This document shows positions 12,201 to 25,790 of a DNA stretch of 64,000 nt, piece after piece. Every line of letters starts with the position of its first letter. Position 1 is the first letter of the stretch. The DNA is from Scortum barcoo (taxonomy: Eukaryota; Chordata; Actinopteri; Centrarchiformes; Terapontidae), in the NCBI GenBank assembly GCA_023238725.1, contig CM041538.1, forward strand, positions 7,857,380-7,921,379, written 5' to 3'. The notes below the pieces were generated by a model that saw only the letters and a program-made list of their open reading frames with translations, searched no databases and was not told the DNA's origin. Made by a program: the position numbers and the translations under genes.

Positions 12201-13500
12201 CACTCCCAATACTGACTTAGTGAAAGACTCCGAACCAGCCATGACATGCAGGGATGATAAATACGTCAAGCCATCAATTAGGAAACTTAAAACGGGCCGT
12301 ATATAACTTGGCAGGTAGTTTAAGGTTCAAGGTGTAGTTGGCCATCAATGAGTGTGTATCAGCACAGATATAATAAGGTGTGATGATGGCTAAGGTCACG
12401 GAAAAGATTATGTTTCTCCGTGTTTTTTTTGTTTTCCTTGCGAGAAAAAGTGACTCACACAAGAGTTAATGTAACATTACCCTGAACAACATTAAGTTCA
12501 AGGAAGTTTCAAATGTATTGGAAATATGAGACGTCAATGATGCATGTTACAATACAAAAGCTCTGATCTACATTAGTCACAAGTCAGTAAGATTCCTCAT
12601 CAGTTCCTCAAGGAAAATCCCTTCACTGGAAATCTTGGCCAAGCTCTCCTTTATGTGCTTTAAGTGCTGGGTGTGTAATGTCTGAAATTATTTCCTCTCC
12701 TTGAATGATTACCACACATCTGCGCTTGGAACAGTGTCATTTTTGTAGGTTAAGAAATCAGAGCTAAATAGCTGCTGCAGCCCTCTTCTCCCTCCTTCTC
12801 CTGCTGACAGTCCAGCTAAATGTCAAATCTGTCAACGGCTACCACTTTACCCCAAGCGACAAAAGAGGGGTCGGGTTGCTGCTGCGGTTCAGTGTTTGCT
12901 ACGAACCAGGAGAGACTTGACACATGAGAGGCTGGATTCTGAAGTTAAAGATATTTCACTCAAGTGCAACATTTGTGTTTAATCCCAACACACATTCAAG
13001 ACTTGTCGAGTGTAAAGCTCGCGCTAATGTGCTTCTTTTCCGTCCACGTTGTTTAACTTTTTCTTGTCAGTTTTTTTAAGACAGTTTTTTTAAACTCAAC
13101 TCAGCCGGCGTTCGAGTAATGGTCGAGTCCCAAATGAAAACCTACCAATAAGTGGAAAGTTGGAGGGCTTTTAATGTGAAGTTTTGAGTTTTATGCCACT
13201 TAACTTAAGCATACCCTGTGGAGATATCTTGAAAACAAAGTGAGTTTTTCTTCCTCATAAAGCATTTCTAAAGCCAATTTTTGCAATATTTTACAACGTG
13301 TATCGCCCACATCAGCGTTTTCATTGGCGAGCAGCGTTTCTGTTCTGTGCCTTCTCTGGTGCATTGATATGTTTCTTGGCATGTTACCACCATTAACTGT
13401 TAATCGATGGAAAAGTGTGCAACCATCCATAAGTATATATATCACATTGCCCACATGCTCATATGTGTGCATCCTTGTGTGTATGCGTGTGATACAAAAC

Positions 13501-13565
13501 AAGACAAAGTCCCTCTCATAAAAACACTGCTCCATAGTGCTGCTAAAGGCCAAACCCTCCACAGC
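13501..13565 (+). repeat. Dispersed repeat, copy B
   Basis: Second copy of the 9121-9185 repeat, with the identical block CTGCTCCATAGTGCTG and about ten substitutions elsewhere. It also follows a GT-rich stretch. The region after the shared 60 bases has diverged. Confidence 0.7.
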
Positions 13566-15276
13566 ATACCTTTAATGTTAATGGTGAAAAATAGCAAAGT
13601 GGTGCACTATAAAATCATCAGTGAATCAAATCTATGTTTCCGTTGCTGTATTGGAAAAAAAAAGTGTTATAGTATAGGCCAGGATACATTATAGTGAATT
13701 TATCTAGACAATAGATAAACGTGGAGGAAGTTTAAAAAAAGACGGTCTCTAATGTTAGTCTGCTCCAAAGTACAGCCTGGTTCTCTCATTTAGGTAAATA
13801 TCTGACAACACTTCACCTCTACCTAAGATTTGGCGGGAGCTGACAGCTGATTGAGAGATGAAGCAGAAATGTAAAACGAGGGTTGCATGTGAAGTCAAAA
13901 TTTAAACGCTTTCCACATGCCTGCATCACTGGCGCTTCAGTGTTTGGAAATATTGGTTATGTTTCTGCTAATACAGGATATGTCTGGACTGGAGAATTTG
14001 TTTTCATAGCTGCTGTTGAGACACTCGAATGACGTCTGCTGCTTACAGAGAAGATGACCGATTAGATGTCCACTGAAAAACATTAAAGCACAGTGTCATC
14101 ACCTCCAGTTTTTTTAGCCATTACATCAGCCAGTAAAGCTGGCTGTGATTCTGATGTAAGCCCTTTCATTTTCCTCCATTTTCTCCTCTTCTTCAACTCC
14201 CGGCATCACCCTCTATCTCCATCATCATTTCTTTCATATTCCACCATTCAGACATTACCTGTCTCAAAAAAAAAAACTTTTCAGACCAGAAAACCTTGAG
14301 GCTGAATGAGAGACGAGAGGAGAGAAGTAAACAGTTTCTTCTCCGGACTTCAATGAGACTATTTATCAATAGGAGTGTCTGGCTGTAAGGTGAAAGATGA
14401 GAACCACATTCGCTTTTTGATTCGGTCGTGCCTGGAGGAGAGCAGATAGAGATTAATGAGCTTATTAAATCCAAACGGACTCCCAGACAGACAGCTCATT
14501 AAAACGGCAGTGTTTGGAGCCCTCCACAATGCAGGTCAGTGGAGTAGCAGCCCATCAAAAATCGAGCTTGTCCATCATAAAGAAACTGAGGACGTTCAAA
14601 AAGAAGATTCACGTTGTTTTGCAGCTGTCAGCCTAAGTTCTTGAAAGAAGACTCTAATGGAAGTATTTGTCAAATGTTTGTATACTGTCAAGGTAATGCT
14701 ATATCAATAAGGTTGAAACGTGCCCCAATAACTCCTCACTCGTTGGGAGAGAGATGCTGGAGTTCTTTCTGGGGCATAGAAAGGAAGGAAGAGTTAAAAG
14801 ATTTTTTTGTGCAGTCCAGCTACAGTGAGTACCTCCCAGCCAAGAGAGTTTGGAGACTGATCGATGGACAGCCCTGCTAGTCTTTGGCTCAACACTGCTC
14901 CACTTCTACCATCTTCACACGCCCTTCCAGATTGATGCAGGGGACCTTTCCACTTGACTCCTGGCTCCCGAAACGCTGGCTCAACTACAAAGAGATAAAC
15001 TGTCTCATCCACATCCAGCTCCCCGCTTCTTCAAATATAAAACCTCGCAAGAAAAATAGTTTAGCTGACATTTGCCGTGTAGTTGTGTTGTATAATGTGT
15101 GGCAGCAGGATGCTGGACGGGGTGTGTTTGTGTGTCTGTGTTTAAGTGTGTGAAGGGAAAGGAAAGGTGGAGCCCTGTGCCGTTGGTTAAGCGTTCCCCT
15201 GCGCTCTCCCACGGCGGCTAAACTGCTGACTGGCACTTTCCAGTACAGAGATGGAGATCATGCACAATATATAGCT

Positions 15277-15278
<2 letters not shown>

Positions 15279-15308
<30 letters not shown>
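15279..15308. repeat. (AC)n microsatellite
   Basis: Perfect AC run of about 15 units. Confidence 0.9.
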
Positions 15309-15310
<2 letters not shown>

Positions 15311-16465
15311 ACTGCATACACACACCTAGAGGGTTTACATGACTTTACATGGAGTGCTGGTCCTCAGCCAGCAGCTGCTGCCAACAACCCATCATCACAC
15401 TTTTCACCTGGCAGTGTCTCGACAGTCCATCCTTTTACAGCTCTCCTGTTAAAGTGTGCCAGTATGTGTGTGTGTGTGTGCCGTGCAGGTGTTCGTGTAC
15501 ATCTCTAATATGGTAATGTGAGTCGTATGCAGAGGGCCACAGAACAACAGTGAAGGCTGTTTATGTGCAGAGGGCATTCCAGCCACATTATGTCTCGTAA
15601 TGGGCTTCATCTTAAACTGATTACATTTGTTCCCACAACAGCAGTGGTGGTGATGTATTACTTTCCTTCATGCACTTGTATCGTGATGTAGAGGACAATG
15701 AGAAGATAAGAGTGATAAGACCTAGTGACCATTAGTAACTAAATAATGGGTTGATTAATCAATCAGTCAATAGACAGAGAGTGAATAGACAACTGTTATG
15801 TGACAGCAAGAAATTGCAAGATTTGGCTAGTTTCAGCAGCTTAAATGTGAGGATTTGCATCTTTTGCTGTACATTATTTTAAATGCAATAATTCTGAACA
15901 ACTGGGAAACTAACCAGAAGACTAGAAATCCCACGTCACTGTGATTGCTCCATTATTTCTGAGCTCAGGAGGTGTCAGCAACTGTTCGACTGTGTAACAT
16001 TTATTTACGATATTTGCACTACAGGTGTGAGAGCTTGACTGACTTTTAAAAAATGTTACAAATAAAAATATTTACCTTTAAACGGTCCAATTTGAAGATA
16101 TTGACAATATCGGCGTTGTTTTTTTAAGGCAGATTCTGATGTTTTAAAGTCTAATTTGTGTTTTATTATAGGATATGTTTGAGAAATATTCCATCAATTA
16201 TCCAATTAAAAGGAATATGACAGGTTCATAAAATAAATATAAAACAAGAATAACTAATAGATTAAGCAAAAACTAAAAAATTAATGTAATGAGAATTGTT
16301 GCAGCCCAAGAGTTACACAGACAGAAATATATTTGCTTGTCTTATTTCTCCCTCTGTCGTTTCTTTTCTGGGCTCACTGGACTGCCAGTTCATCCTGCTG
16401 TCTGTCACTCCTCACCAGCCAAACACAGAGATCTGGTTACAGCCGACACCAACAACCTACACTTA

Positions 16466-16489
16466 ACACACACACACACACACACACAC
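16466..16489. repeat. (AC)n microsatellite
   Basis: Perfect AC run of about 12 units. Confidence 0.9.
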
Positions 16490-17749
16490 TCAGCTGGAAA
16501 GGCCTCCTTTGTCCAGGCATGTGTTCTGCCACGACTGACCTCTTAACACACCCAGAGAGAATTTGTAGAATTTGTGTGTTGCGGTGGGGGCGGTGGGGTG
16601 ACTTGCAAAAAAAAATGTCATGGGGCTGGCCTCTGTATAATGTAAGGATAATTAATCACAGCTTGTGGCATGATATAGTGCAACATGGGGCATTCAGACA
16701 ATGAAAGGCCATTTAGGAGGGTCACAGTTCTTACGATATGTTCATCAGCTGAAAAACTGTTCATGTTCTTCCACTCTTTGTGTCGCATACTCATGCAGCT
16801 GCAGCCACGTCTCATAATTTGAAACTAACTACTTTAATTATTTAACTCAAAACTACATTCTCTCCCTACCCGAGAAACCTGTGGTTTGGGAATACTACAC
16901 TTCCTGTAGTGAAAAATGAGAAGAAATATTGTCGGAGAACGTAATGCACACAGAGGACTTCCTACCAAAACAGCAAACCAGATTAGTAAGTGTTTAATGT
17001 CTTTTTTTGTTTTGTTTTTTTTTTTGCAGACAGAATTGTGCAGTTTGTATCCAGGAATAAGACAAAAAACAGGTTTGAAAGTAGAAGTCAAGGTGCGTCA
17101 AAGGCATCTGTTCCTCAAATACCCAGATTGTATTCAGCCACACTGTCAGTGTGGACGGCTCTATGTATCTAATTTTAGAATCAAGCTTTGTCTGATTCAT
17201 CTCAGGGAAACCAAATTAACACATTAGCAGAGGTGTAAAACACTGGCTGACACCCACACACTCTTTGAAACTCAGTATTTCTGCAGTTTGACACTCCAGA
17301 GGCTTGCATGTGGTGACATTGCATAAAATCAGCTGATTTCATTCATGAGTTGTTAGTTTGAGCAGATTTCACATCCTGATAGCACAGTTTGGCTCTTAGC
17401 TGAGCTTTGAAGTTTGAGCGTTTCTTGAAGTTAATTTATTTTTTTCTCTGTAATGCAAACATTTCACTTAAAATTCATATCTGCAGAGTAACAGCTTGAA
17501 ACCAGTAATGTGACAGCTTGCTGGGTTTGTGTCCTCAGAGAATACATCTCTGTGTGAATCTCCCCAGAGAGCGGAGACACTTTCATCACATCTCCTTTGG
17601 ATCTGTGTGTGTGCGTGTGTGTGTGCAGGTTTGTGCTTGCAGGGATGGTGAATGAGAGCCCTTGAGCCTATCAGGCCTTTTTCCTTGGTGGCCATAAAAA
17701 TCTGAATTTGGTCAACCCGACATCATTTGGCCATGAATAATCTGTTGTT

Positions 17750-17765
17750 ACAATGTGCACATTGT
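17750..17765. repeat. 16-bp perfect palindrome
   Basis: ACAATGTGCACATTGT is its own reverse complement, with no loop. It may be chance; no flanking feature explains it. Confidence 0.7.
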
Positions 17766-18432
17766 CTAGAAATACGCAGATAAAGCAGATTCATGGGTGA
17801 TCTTGAGTGTGTTGTGGCAAATAAGGTCATGTCATTGGTTCAAATATTCAGCAGTATATGGTGTAGTAAAAAAATCTGTGGTGGAGTTTCACACTTCTCA
17901 CCAAAACAGCCTAAAACATGAGAGCAAAACCTTTGTTTGTATTGAAGTGAAAAACTTAACTTGCAAAAAGGAACATAAGAACATAAATCACTGTGCAACC
18001 ATTTACCCACAGAAAGCCAAAACCCATAATTCTGCATTTGTGTCACCGGTGGTGTGTATTGTATTACACAGTATTATATACATTGTGTTGTGCTATGTTG
18101 TGGCTGCATTGATTACAGGCAACAGTAATGTGTCCAGAGAAAACCTCTCCCCAAGGAACAACAAAGTAAATGTATTGAATCCCGAAAGAACTCCCAGGCA
18201 CCAGAAATTAGAATTAGAAAAAGAGAAAACCTATTTATTAGCACAACTCACTGGCACATTTCAGCAAAATGCCTTCATCATGGAGCTGTTGTCTCCATGT
18301 GTCTGTGGGGTTTTTTTTTTCCTTCCATTTTCAGTGTCCTAATTTGTCCTATGTGGATTATCATCCATTCCCTCCTGGCCGCTGTGACGCTCTCCAAAAT
18401 GACAGATGTCGAGAGCTCAGTCCCAGATCTAC

Positions 18433-18433
<1 letters not shown>

Positions 18434-18463
<30 letters not shown>
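18434..18463. repeat. (CT)n microsatellite
   Basis: Perfect CT run of about 15 units, followed by AC-rich DNA to about 18500. Confidence 0.9.
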
Positions 18464-18466
<3 letters not shown>

Positions 18467-18522
18467 CAGACACACACAGCCACACACACAAACACAAATA
18501 GATACATACATCTCAAACATGC

Positions 18523-18583
18523 ACCAATATACTCGTCATCTCTGAAATGCAATAAGCATTTCAGAGATGACGAGTATATTGGT
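18523..18583. repeat. Perfect inverted repeat, 28-bp arms and 5-base loop
   Basis: Bases 18523-18550 are exactly the reverse complement of 18556-18583, with the loop AATAA between them. There is no mismatch in the arms, and pairing ends sharply outside. As RNA it would be one perfect hairpin. It does not resemble a usual microRNA precursor, since the arms have no bulge and the loop is very short. A template-switch mutation, a recent palindromic duplication or an assembly fold-back would all give this structure. Confidence 0.9.
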
Positions 18584-19498
18584 ATATAACACGTTAATTC
18601 AGACATGCAAACAGGCTTTTGTTCTCATTCTTCTCTCTTGCTTCACACACACACATACACAGCTCTGTGTGCTGATGAGTGTACTTACCTTCTGGAGTGT
18701 GATTAGTTATATGGGTTGTATTTGGATGAAATGGCAGTAGGTGGTGACACAACACAACTCACTGCCAATGGAGCAGGATCATTAATTACAGTCATTATAC
18801 CAGTTGCCCCAAAAAGACACATTTACACACAAACACACACACATACAGTCACTGTGTAGCTGCCTCCCTGTCTCAGTGTAACGCCATACCATACCATAGT
18901 ACAACTAAATAAACGTGCACCTGTTGACACAGCTGGACACACGCAGCATGTGTGTGGAACACTTGATTCACTTGATGTTTACTGAGGTAAATTATCCTCT
19001 CTGTTTTTCTGAGTATTTTGTGCTCGTGGCGCACTAACTTTGCAGGACGCAGCGGGCGACAAACAAACTCACATTCATGCATCACTGCTGAGTAGTAGAT
19101 TGTGGCTGCAGCAGTTTCCCTCTGACAAATGTCTCTCTTTATTAGACTCAAAAATATTTCCTCTCTCCCCCGTGCCTGCTAGACTTCTCTGAAAAAAAAA
19201 TCATTTAAAGTTACTATAATCCAGATTCTTGTATTCTGAGTACTATTTTGGTAATGTATTATATGCTTTATGGTACTTGCTAAAATTATTTATCTGTCCC
19301 TCATCTTCCTCGCCAATGTTGAACAAATCATCATGTAGCTGTGAGCCTGGAGACTGATATAGAACAGATTGGGGCACAGAGGCTGGATAGCATCCAGCAT
19401 AGATGCCTCATATAAACAAAACAAGCAGGCACCAGGCAACAAACAGGCATTTCTTTGAATCAGAGGGACTTATATTGTGCAGAGATTTAAGATTATCT

Positions 19499-19536
19499 TG
19501 TGTGTGTGTGTGTGTTGTGTGTGTGTGTGTGTGTGT
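19499..19536. repeat. (GT)n microsatellite
   Basis: GT run with one TT interruption in the middle. Confidence 0.9.
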
Positions 19537-20853
19537 CTTTTACTTTTGTGCCCGACCGAAATCACAACCATTTCTCTAACAAACTTATCTTTACAGTCTG
19601 TTTGCTCTGTGCTCTTAAACAAAGTAAGTAAGTGAGACTTATAGAAAACACTTTAAGATGTAAAATGATGAATGAAACGTCAGCAAGTAATATTCCAGCT
19701 CCGTAATACGAATTTCGGAATGTGTAATGTCTCAGCACAAAACTTTATTTCCCAAACTTCCTTCATACAAAAAGCAGTGTCGATCAGAAAGAGACCGGGG
19801 AGTGATGTGCAGATTGTGGGATGACGGAGGGGATGGAGTTGGAGGAGAGGTGGAGGCGTCAGCTCTGACACGCAGTCTGACAATCAGCAGCCTCGCTGTC
19901 TCTGCTCTCTTTATTTCTATCTGTCTGTCTGCGACGTCTTTTTCTCTCTGTTTTTTTACGCAATGTCTGCCTTCCTTGTCTCTGTTGCTCACATTGGCTT
20001 TCCACACTCAAAACACACTTCTTTCTATGGGGCCTGACACCATGAAAAGCACTGGCTATGATTAATTTATGATAATGATAATTCTTTTCTTTTTTTTCTT
20101 TACATAATATCTGCTCTATTTTTTGAATATCTCACAAATTATGTTTTCTAAAAGGTTATTTAAGGAGTCCGACTGAATATTGACCAGGTGTGCAAGTGAT
20201 AAATGCAATGACTCAAAATAGAAACAAATATGATCATACCAGAGAGCAAACCGGTCCTCTGCAAGTACAGGTGGGCCTTTACAGCTTATTCACATCCTGT
20301 TAGTCAAAAGAAAAATGATCTGAAAGGGAAAGAAAAAAATAAACGTTTTTAAAGTATAGCCGGCTCCACAATGTTTACTCAGCATGTCCTTTCAAAGCTA
20401 CATTTTAGTGCAATATAATCTCAATCCACAGCGCTGGTCTCCGTGCTGGTGCGTGAACCCTGTGAAAGTTAAGCAGGACTTGTTAACGTCACTCCTGTTT
20501 TTGTCGGTCATCCATCCACAAACTATAATACTCCCTCATTTTCGGAGAGGAAAGTAGCCCCATTTGTCAGCACCGTCAGCACTGTGTTTTCTCATTTGTC
20601 TGTCAGTGATTCGGCTCAGTGAGTTAACGGCAACCTAATTCCCGCCGTTCATTCATTCGCATTCGCTCTCGCCCGGGTTGTCTGAGACTCGCCATAGGGC
20701 AGTGATTTAGTGCTCGGAAACTTAACTACTCCAAGTGGAAACTCACGGAGGGAAGGAAGGGCTTTCCCCCCTCGAATGGTGATTGATAAATGATAGTCAG
20801 GGGGCCTCCGAGCCTTCGCTGCCCCACTGTAATAACTGGTTACGTAGCAAGGA

Positions 20854-20872
20854 GACACACACACACACACAC
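20854..20872. repeat. (AC)n microsatellite
   Basis: Short AC run of about nine units. Confidence 0.85.
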
Positions 20873-22851
20873 CTAAATCCTTCCACTGATCTGTCTCTCA
20901 GTCTGCTGCCTGTCTTTTTTTTTTTTGTCTCTTTTCCGTTTGCCCGTAACAGTGCGGTCACTGTCCATGAATATGCTCCTAATCTGCGATGACTGGAGTT
21001 TTTCTGTTCGACACATTAGCTTGATGGATTGTTCGAAAATAGTGGTGACCACACACTGCAATTTCAGGCCAATTTAGGCCACCTTAAATTTACATCAGTT
21101 TCAAATGGACATAGGCTGAAGCCATTCTGAGCTGCACTCAAAGCAACAGCTCGCTTTTGTAGAGCATTTGTAATTTTTGTGATGTATATTCTCAAGTCAT
21201 TTTTTTGACAGGTCTATTAATATTACAGGTTAGCGTGCAAGATAAAGTTAACTTTTTTTCCAAATCGAATATCGAGATTTATATAGTATTTCTTTTACAT
21301 TATTATATAGATGTGCCAGTTTGCAATTGGATTTCTGGGAAGTATTAGTCACAATAATGCATGCTTGCAATTGTAAAGATATTGTATCAGGTCTTGCTCA
21401 GCCCCTTTCTAGTAGTTTAACGTGTTAATACACATCTCACCCCCCCTCCAAAAAACACTTGTATTTCTAAGATCATGCTGTCAGAGCACATTAGGATAGA
21501 CTTAACAAGCATAATTCAAGAGGTCCAAACTGTCGGAGCCAATATGATTTTTTTAAAAAGAGGTTAAATTATATCTTCGATACAGAATAATGTTTGGTTT
21601 CAGTCTTTTTATGCAATTGACCCTGATGCATTTACACAACACATTAGATTCGGTTGGACTGAAATGTCAGGATATGCAGAGTACTCACCGGTCAGAGCGC
21701 TGATTTGCAAAACACTGAATATTGTCCAGTGGTGATGTTTTAAAAAGTTTAATGCTAGTGTTTTTCTCCATTATTTATTACGAGTTACTCATGCAGTTAC
21801 AGTATAGTTAATGTTAAGCAGCTCAAACTACTCTGTTATGGTGAAGGAAAGATTGTGGGCATGGTTCAGAATGGTTTAATTGTTTGTCAGTGGTATTCCT
21901 GCATTGACAATGATTTTTTAATTAGGAAAGCAGTACAAAATCATCCAATGCAAACATAATTCCTCTTTCCTTCCTAAGGTTTTTTAGTCTGCTTGAGAAC
22001 GTTGGGAATTATTCTCTACCCTTTAAAATTCATGCTCAGCTCGTGAGGGTGATATTTGAACTTTTGCTTTTCTCGTCCTTTATTAAAAACTGATGACTAC
22101 TGAATCAAGTCACTAAACACCTTTACTCAAGTCTATTTGTTCCCAAAGTGCCATAAACATGTTTGGTCAGAGGTCAGGGACAAGCTCATGTTCACTATGT
22201 GCTGACTGCATGTGTAATATAATCATGTTGTTGCTAATTATCTATTGGAGCTCTTGTCACCTTCTCCGAAACCCATTTAAAACATTCTTTGTCCCCGGCT
22301 GATTTGGATCTTGAGCTGCTGGAGCACGATAAGACCCAGCGACTCATCTGCCCGTTTTTTAATTCCCCTTCGTGTATGACAAAGAAAGACAACACCGTAC
22401 GATGTAGATCTGACCCAGTGGCTGCTACAAGTGTGTCTGATTAAATCTGCACTTGCTGTCAACAAGCACGGTTGGCATCATCTGCTGTGATCCAGCTCAT
22501 GCGAGGCTATAATTGAAGAGCACCACAAGCTGTGTTCAAAGCAACATACCTCCATCTTGGATATCAAACATTTGGCAGTGGACCCAGTGCGAGTAACCCA
22601 ATGAGCAATCGGCAATGGGAGGATAAAAGCTGACCCCACTAGTAACATGTCTAATCTCTAAAAAAAGCTGGTTATCTTGAGCTCTTTTTACAGAGCAAAG
22701 TGTCTGATGGATTATTTTTAAGATGCATATGATTCTTTTGGCCGAACTGAAATTACAATTGACAGTAGAAAATAATAACTAGAATGTTTTTTTTTCCTTT
22801 CTATTTCAGACATGTTTTTTCAGTGTCTAAGTTTCAAGCCAACTGGTGGGC

Positions 22852-22866
22852 GTTTCCCATGGCAAC
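22852..22866. promoter_or_regulatory. Relaxed X-box-like palindrome
   Basis: GTTTCCCATGGCAAC has two X-box half sites with a three-base spacer, but the fourth base is T in place of a purine. No promoter or exon is visible nearby, so function is doubtful. Confidence 0.3.
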
Positions 22867-23242
22867 AGCTGACTGAGAGCTGCCATTGGTAGGGGATGAC
22901 CAGTGGCCACTGACTGGAGCACGTCAGAGCTCGGCACCCTGCAAATGTTGATACAAGTTTTTTTTTCCCCTTTTTTAACAAGCACACATGCCATCTGTCA
23001 ACAAATGTTGGCCATTTAAGACATTTGACCCTTTACAGAGTGGTTGTTTTCAGCTTGGAGTTGGAAAGTGGAAGCTAGTTACAGTAGCTGGTCTACCTTG
23101 ATAATGTTAGCACCAATTTACACAACACTTTTTGTTTGTGTTATTTTACCAGCTTTAAAATTGCTCATGTATTTTACCAGCTGCTGGTAAAAACAGATGT
23201 GAAGTGAATCAGTGAAATGAAGTCAATCACAAATATTATTCC

Positions 23243-23525
23243 TCAGGCCAAGAAGTTACTGGGTTCAAACCCACCTGTTGGCTGGAGTTTGCATGTGGGT
23301 ACTTCACCTTCCTCCCACAATCCAAAGACATGCAGGTTGGGTTCACTGGCGACTCTAAAATTGCTCATGTCTGAATTTGAGTGTGAGTGGTTGTCTCTAT
23401 ATGTCAGCCCTGTGATTGACTGGTGACCTATCCAGGGTGCCCCATGCCACTCACCCAATGCCAACTGGGAAACAGCTCCAGCATCCCCATGACCTGTGTG
23501 AGGATAAGAAATATGGATAATGCAT
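23243..23525 (+). repeat. tRNA-derived SINE, degenerate copy
   Basis: A pol III B-box-like block GGTTCAAACCC lies at 23262-23272. It is followed by the body known from a very widespread fish repeat (GGAGTTTGCATG, CAAAGACATGCAGGTT, GTGATTGACTGG, AACAGCTCCAGC) and ends in a GGATAA-type tail at about 23525. The A box is not clear. No long flanking direct repeat was found. Confidence 0.7.
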
Positions 23526-24887
23526 GTGTAGATATCATACCGCACTTAAGACTTGAAACTAGCATTTGACCATAAGCTCATTAGGAAAATGTTTACTGAG
23601 GTAATAAATCAAGTGGGTCATTTCCTCATGGTCTCACAGTTTGGACTAAGCAACAGCCAACAACAAAGATATTTTCTTCTTTTTGGTATATGATTTTGAC
23701 CAAATAAGTACACAGGTAAAAACATCCACAGATGATGTGCTGATAATTTACTTTAATTCAGTTTGACTCAGTCATTAGAGAACCTTTATAGCAATGCCCC
23801 AAGTTTACTTTTGACTGTTTTGTAATGGTTTTCAGTGAATATTATGTAAAAATTGCTGACAAAGTGCATGCATGCAGGAATAACAAAACTTTCTATCCAC
23901 CTTTTAAGAAATCTGATATATATGATGAATTGCATCTTTGTATTTTATGTATATTTACACTTTTTATCTTCCTCTATTCTTCAAATCGGTCGATATTTGC
24001 TTTGTTGCTAAAAAAGACAAAAAATCTGTTTTTGCTGTACTAACGATTGGAACTTAACTGCCTTTAGGAATTTAGAAATTTTTAACCGTTGAGTTGAGTG
24101 TTTTGTGTTTCTGCGCTCCAGGGATTCTCTGTCTCCTAAATACAGAGTGCAGATATTAAACACCTCAGTCTGACAAACAGGTCTTGTGCACGTGCACTCA
24201 CACGGCTTTGGGCACATGCTTTTGCACTTTTGGTATCGCTGATCTTCATTGGCCTCCCTGTGGCTCTTTCCATCGTTTCCCTCCAGCTAATGTTTTGTCA
24301 TCTGAAGCTGTGATGTTATGTGAATTAGCCTGTGGCGGAGATTGCTTTGTGGTAGCAATTCATCACCTGTTTGGCAGAGGTGACTGCATGAGCGACTGAG
24401 CGAGTGGTTACTGGTATGACGTGCGGAGCGAGCATCTGGTGTAGGGGGTTAATTGAGGGCGATTAAGGTGATTAATAGCTTTGTTTGAAGTGAAAACACA
24501 AGACAGACCAGCTTGTGTTACAGAGCAAATATTTTGGGGAAAAAATCCATCAGTGGCATGAGTGCAGAATGGCTGGAGAGGGTAGCAGTCATGTGTGTGA
24601 GTCTGTGTGTTTGTGTGTGTGTGTAGCAGCGGGAATATTTAGGCTCTCAGCTTAATGGCATTATGAAAAAAGGAGTAGTGTGCATTTCTGTGTGAGTTGG
24701 GCTAGGCAACTGGCTGTGTGTGTGTGGAAGGAAATAGAGACATAGACTTGTGTGTGATCATCGAGGGGGAAAGAGTAATATTGACATGGAGCTGGCTGGT
24801 TAAAAAGAGCTTCTGTTTCTACGCTGTTCCACTCCTATTATTGTCTTAGAGAGAAGATTTCTGTGGCTGTAAGTGTGTGTGTCAGCA

Positions 24888-24907
24888 TGTGTGTGTGTGT
24901 GTGTGTC
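24888..24907. repeat. (GT)n microsatellite
   Basis: GT run of about ten units in a longer GT-rich region (24600-24910). Confidence 0.85.
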
Positions 24908-25502
24908 TGCGTCAAAGAGAGACTGAAAAACAAGACAGCCAAAGTCATGCTCACATGCACATCCGTGCTCAGTACACACATGCTCAAATGCATTTCATTT
25001 CAACTGTGTTCGTGGAAAATCCACGACGTCTCCTTCACACACGGAAGCGGCTCTTCCTCGTTCCCAAACCCAGTGCCCTGAAAATCTTGTTACCCTGAAA
25101 CAGGAAGCAATTTTATTCAAGTGGATCGAGACATGGCTGCTTTTTCCTCATGGTTAGACAGGAAGGGCTCTCACATCACAGCAGATTTGATGCAATGAAC
25201 ATTTATTTTGTTTTCTGGATAAATTATTGTTTATTAATTCTCTTGATTGTGAATTTGGTGCTTATTTAAATTAATTATTTTTATTTTAAGTGTTTACATT
25301 TCTACCTGTTATATAATTTGTGCTAAAAGGCTTTCTTTGTGAAGCGCTTTGTAACTTTTGTTTTGAAATGTGCTTCAAAAAATATTTTTTACCTACCTAA
25401 CCATTAAGCAACTGCAGTCACAGTCATTGGAAAAAAATAACTTCCCTTGCCTTTTTCCTATCATGTTTTATAAATGATCTAGTCTCATTTTTAAAAATCT
25501 AA

Positions 25503-25790
25503 TACAGGGCCTATAAAAAGTAATCCCCTCCCTTGGAAGTTCATTTATTGTTTTACAACACTGAATAAAAAGGAATTTAATGTGATTTTTTTAAAGAAAA
25601 GACCAGTTAATGTCAAACCAAAAACAGATCTCTACCAAGTGAGCTAAATTTATAATCAATATGAAATTTAACAAACGAAATTGTCTGAATAAATATTCAT
25701 CCACTTTAACAGGGGACACTTACATCATTAACTACAGCCAGTTGTCAAGTCAAGTCTGAAGATTTACTTTGAAACTTCTGTACAGCCTGG
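25503..25790 (+). mobile_element. Tc1-like DNA transposon, 5' fragment
   Basis: A TA dinucleotide at 25503-25504 is followed by CAGGGCCTATAAAAAGTA, the type of inverted-repeat end found on Tc1-like elements in fish. The next about 250 bases match the general layout of that family (CTTGGAAGTTCA, TTGTTTTACAACA, AATAAATATTCATCC, ACAGCCAGTTGTC). No transposase reading frame and no opposite end are visible, so this is an old 5' fragment. Confidence 0.55.

Larger units (their letters stand above)
6836..13500. other. Non-coding stretch
   Basis: No supported exon. It holds the GT run at 9054, the first copy of a 60-base dispersed repeat with its GC hairpin at 9121-9222, and a 16-bp perfect palindrome at 11843-11858. 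The block from about 9.6 to 11.7 kb carries no ORF above 60 codons and is AT-rich. Confidence 0.6.
13566..23239. other. Non-coding stretch rich in microsatellites
   Basis: No supported exon. The longest ORF, 181 codons at 17797-18342 plus, has no domain I recognise, reads through repeat-like DNA and lacks flanking splice or promoter support. The stretch includes AC runs, the perfect hairpin at 18523 and a relaxed X-box at 22852. Confidence 0.6.

Noticed and set aside
14456..15153. Cluster of overlapping ORFs at 14.4-15.2 kb that might be exons
   Set aside because: Both strands are open in several frames, no frame shows a known domain, and no convincing splice pair was found.
17797..18342. 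181-codon plus-strand ORF
   Set aside because: Composition is not protein-like, the hydrophobic part is short, and it ends in a T-run; no family is recognised.
18523..18583. MicroRNA precursor
   Set aside because: The stem is perfectly paired over 28 bp with a 5-base loop, unlike the imperfect stem and larger loop of normal animal precursors; kept only as an inverted repeat.
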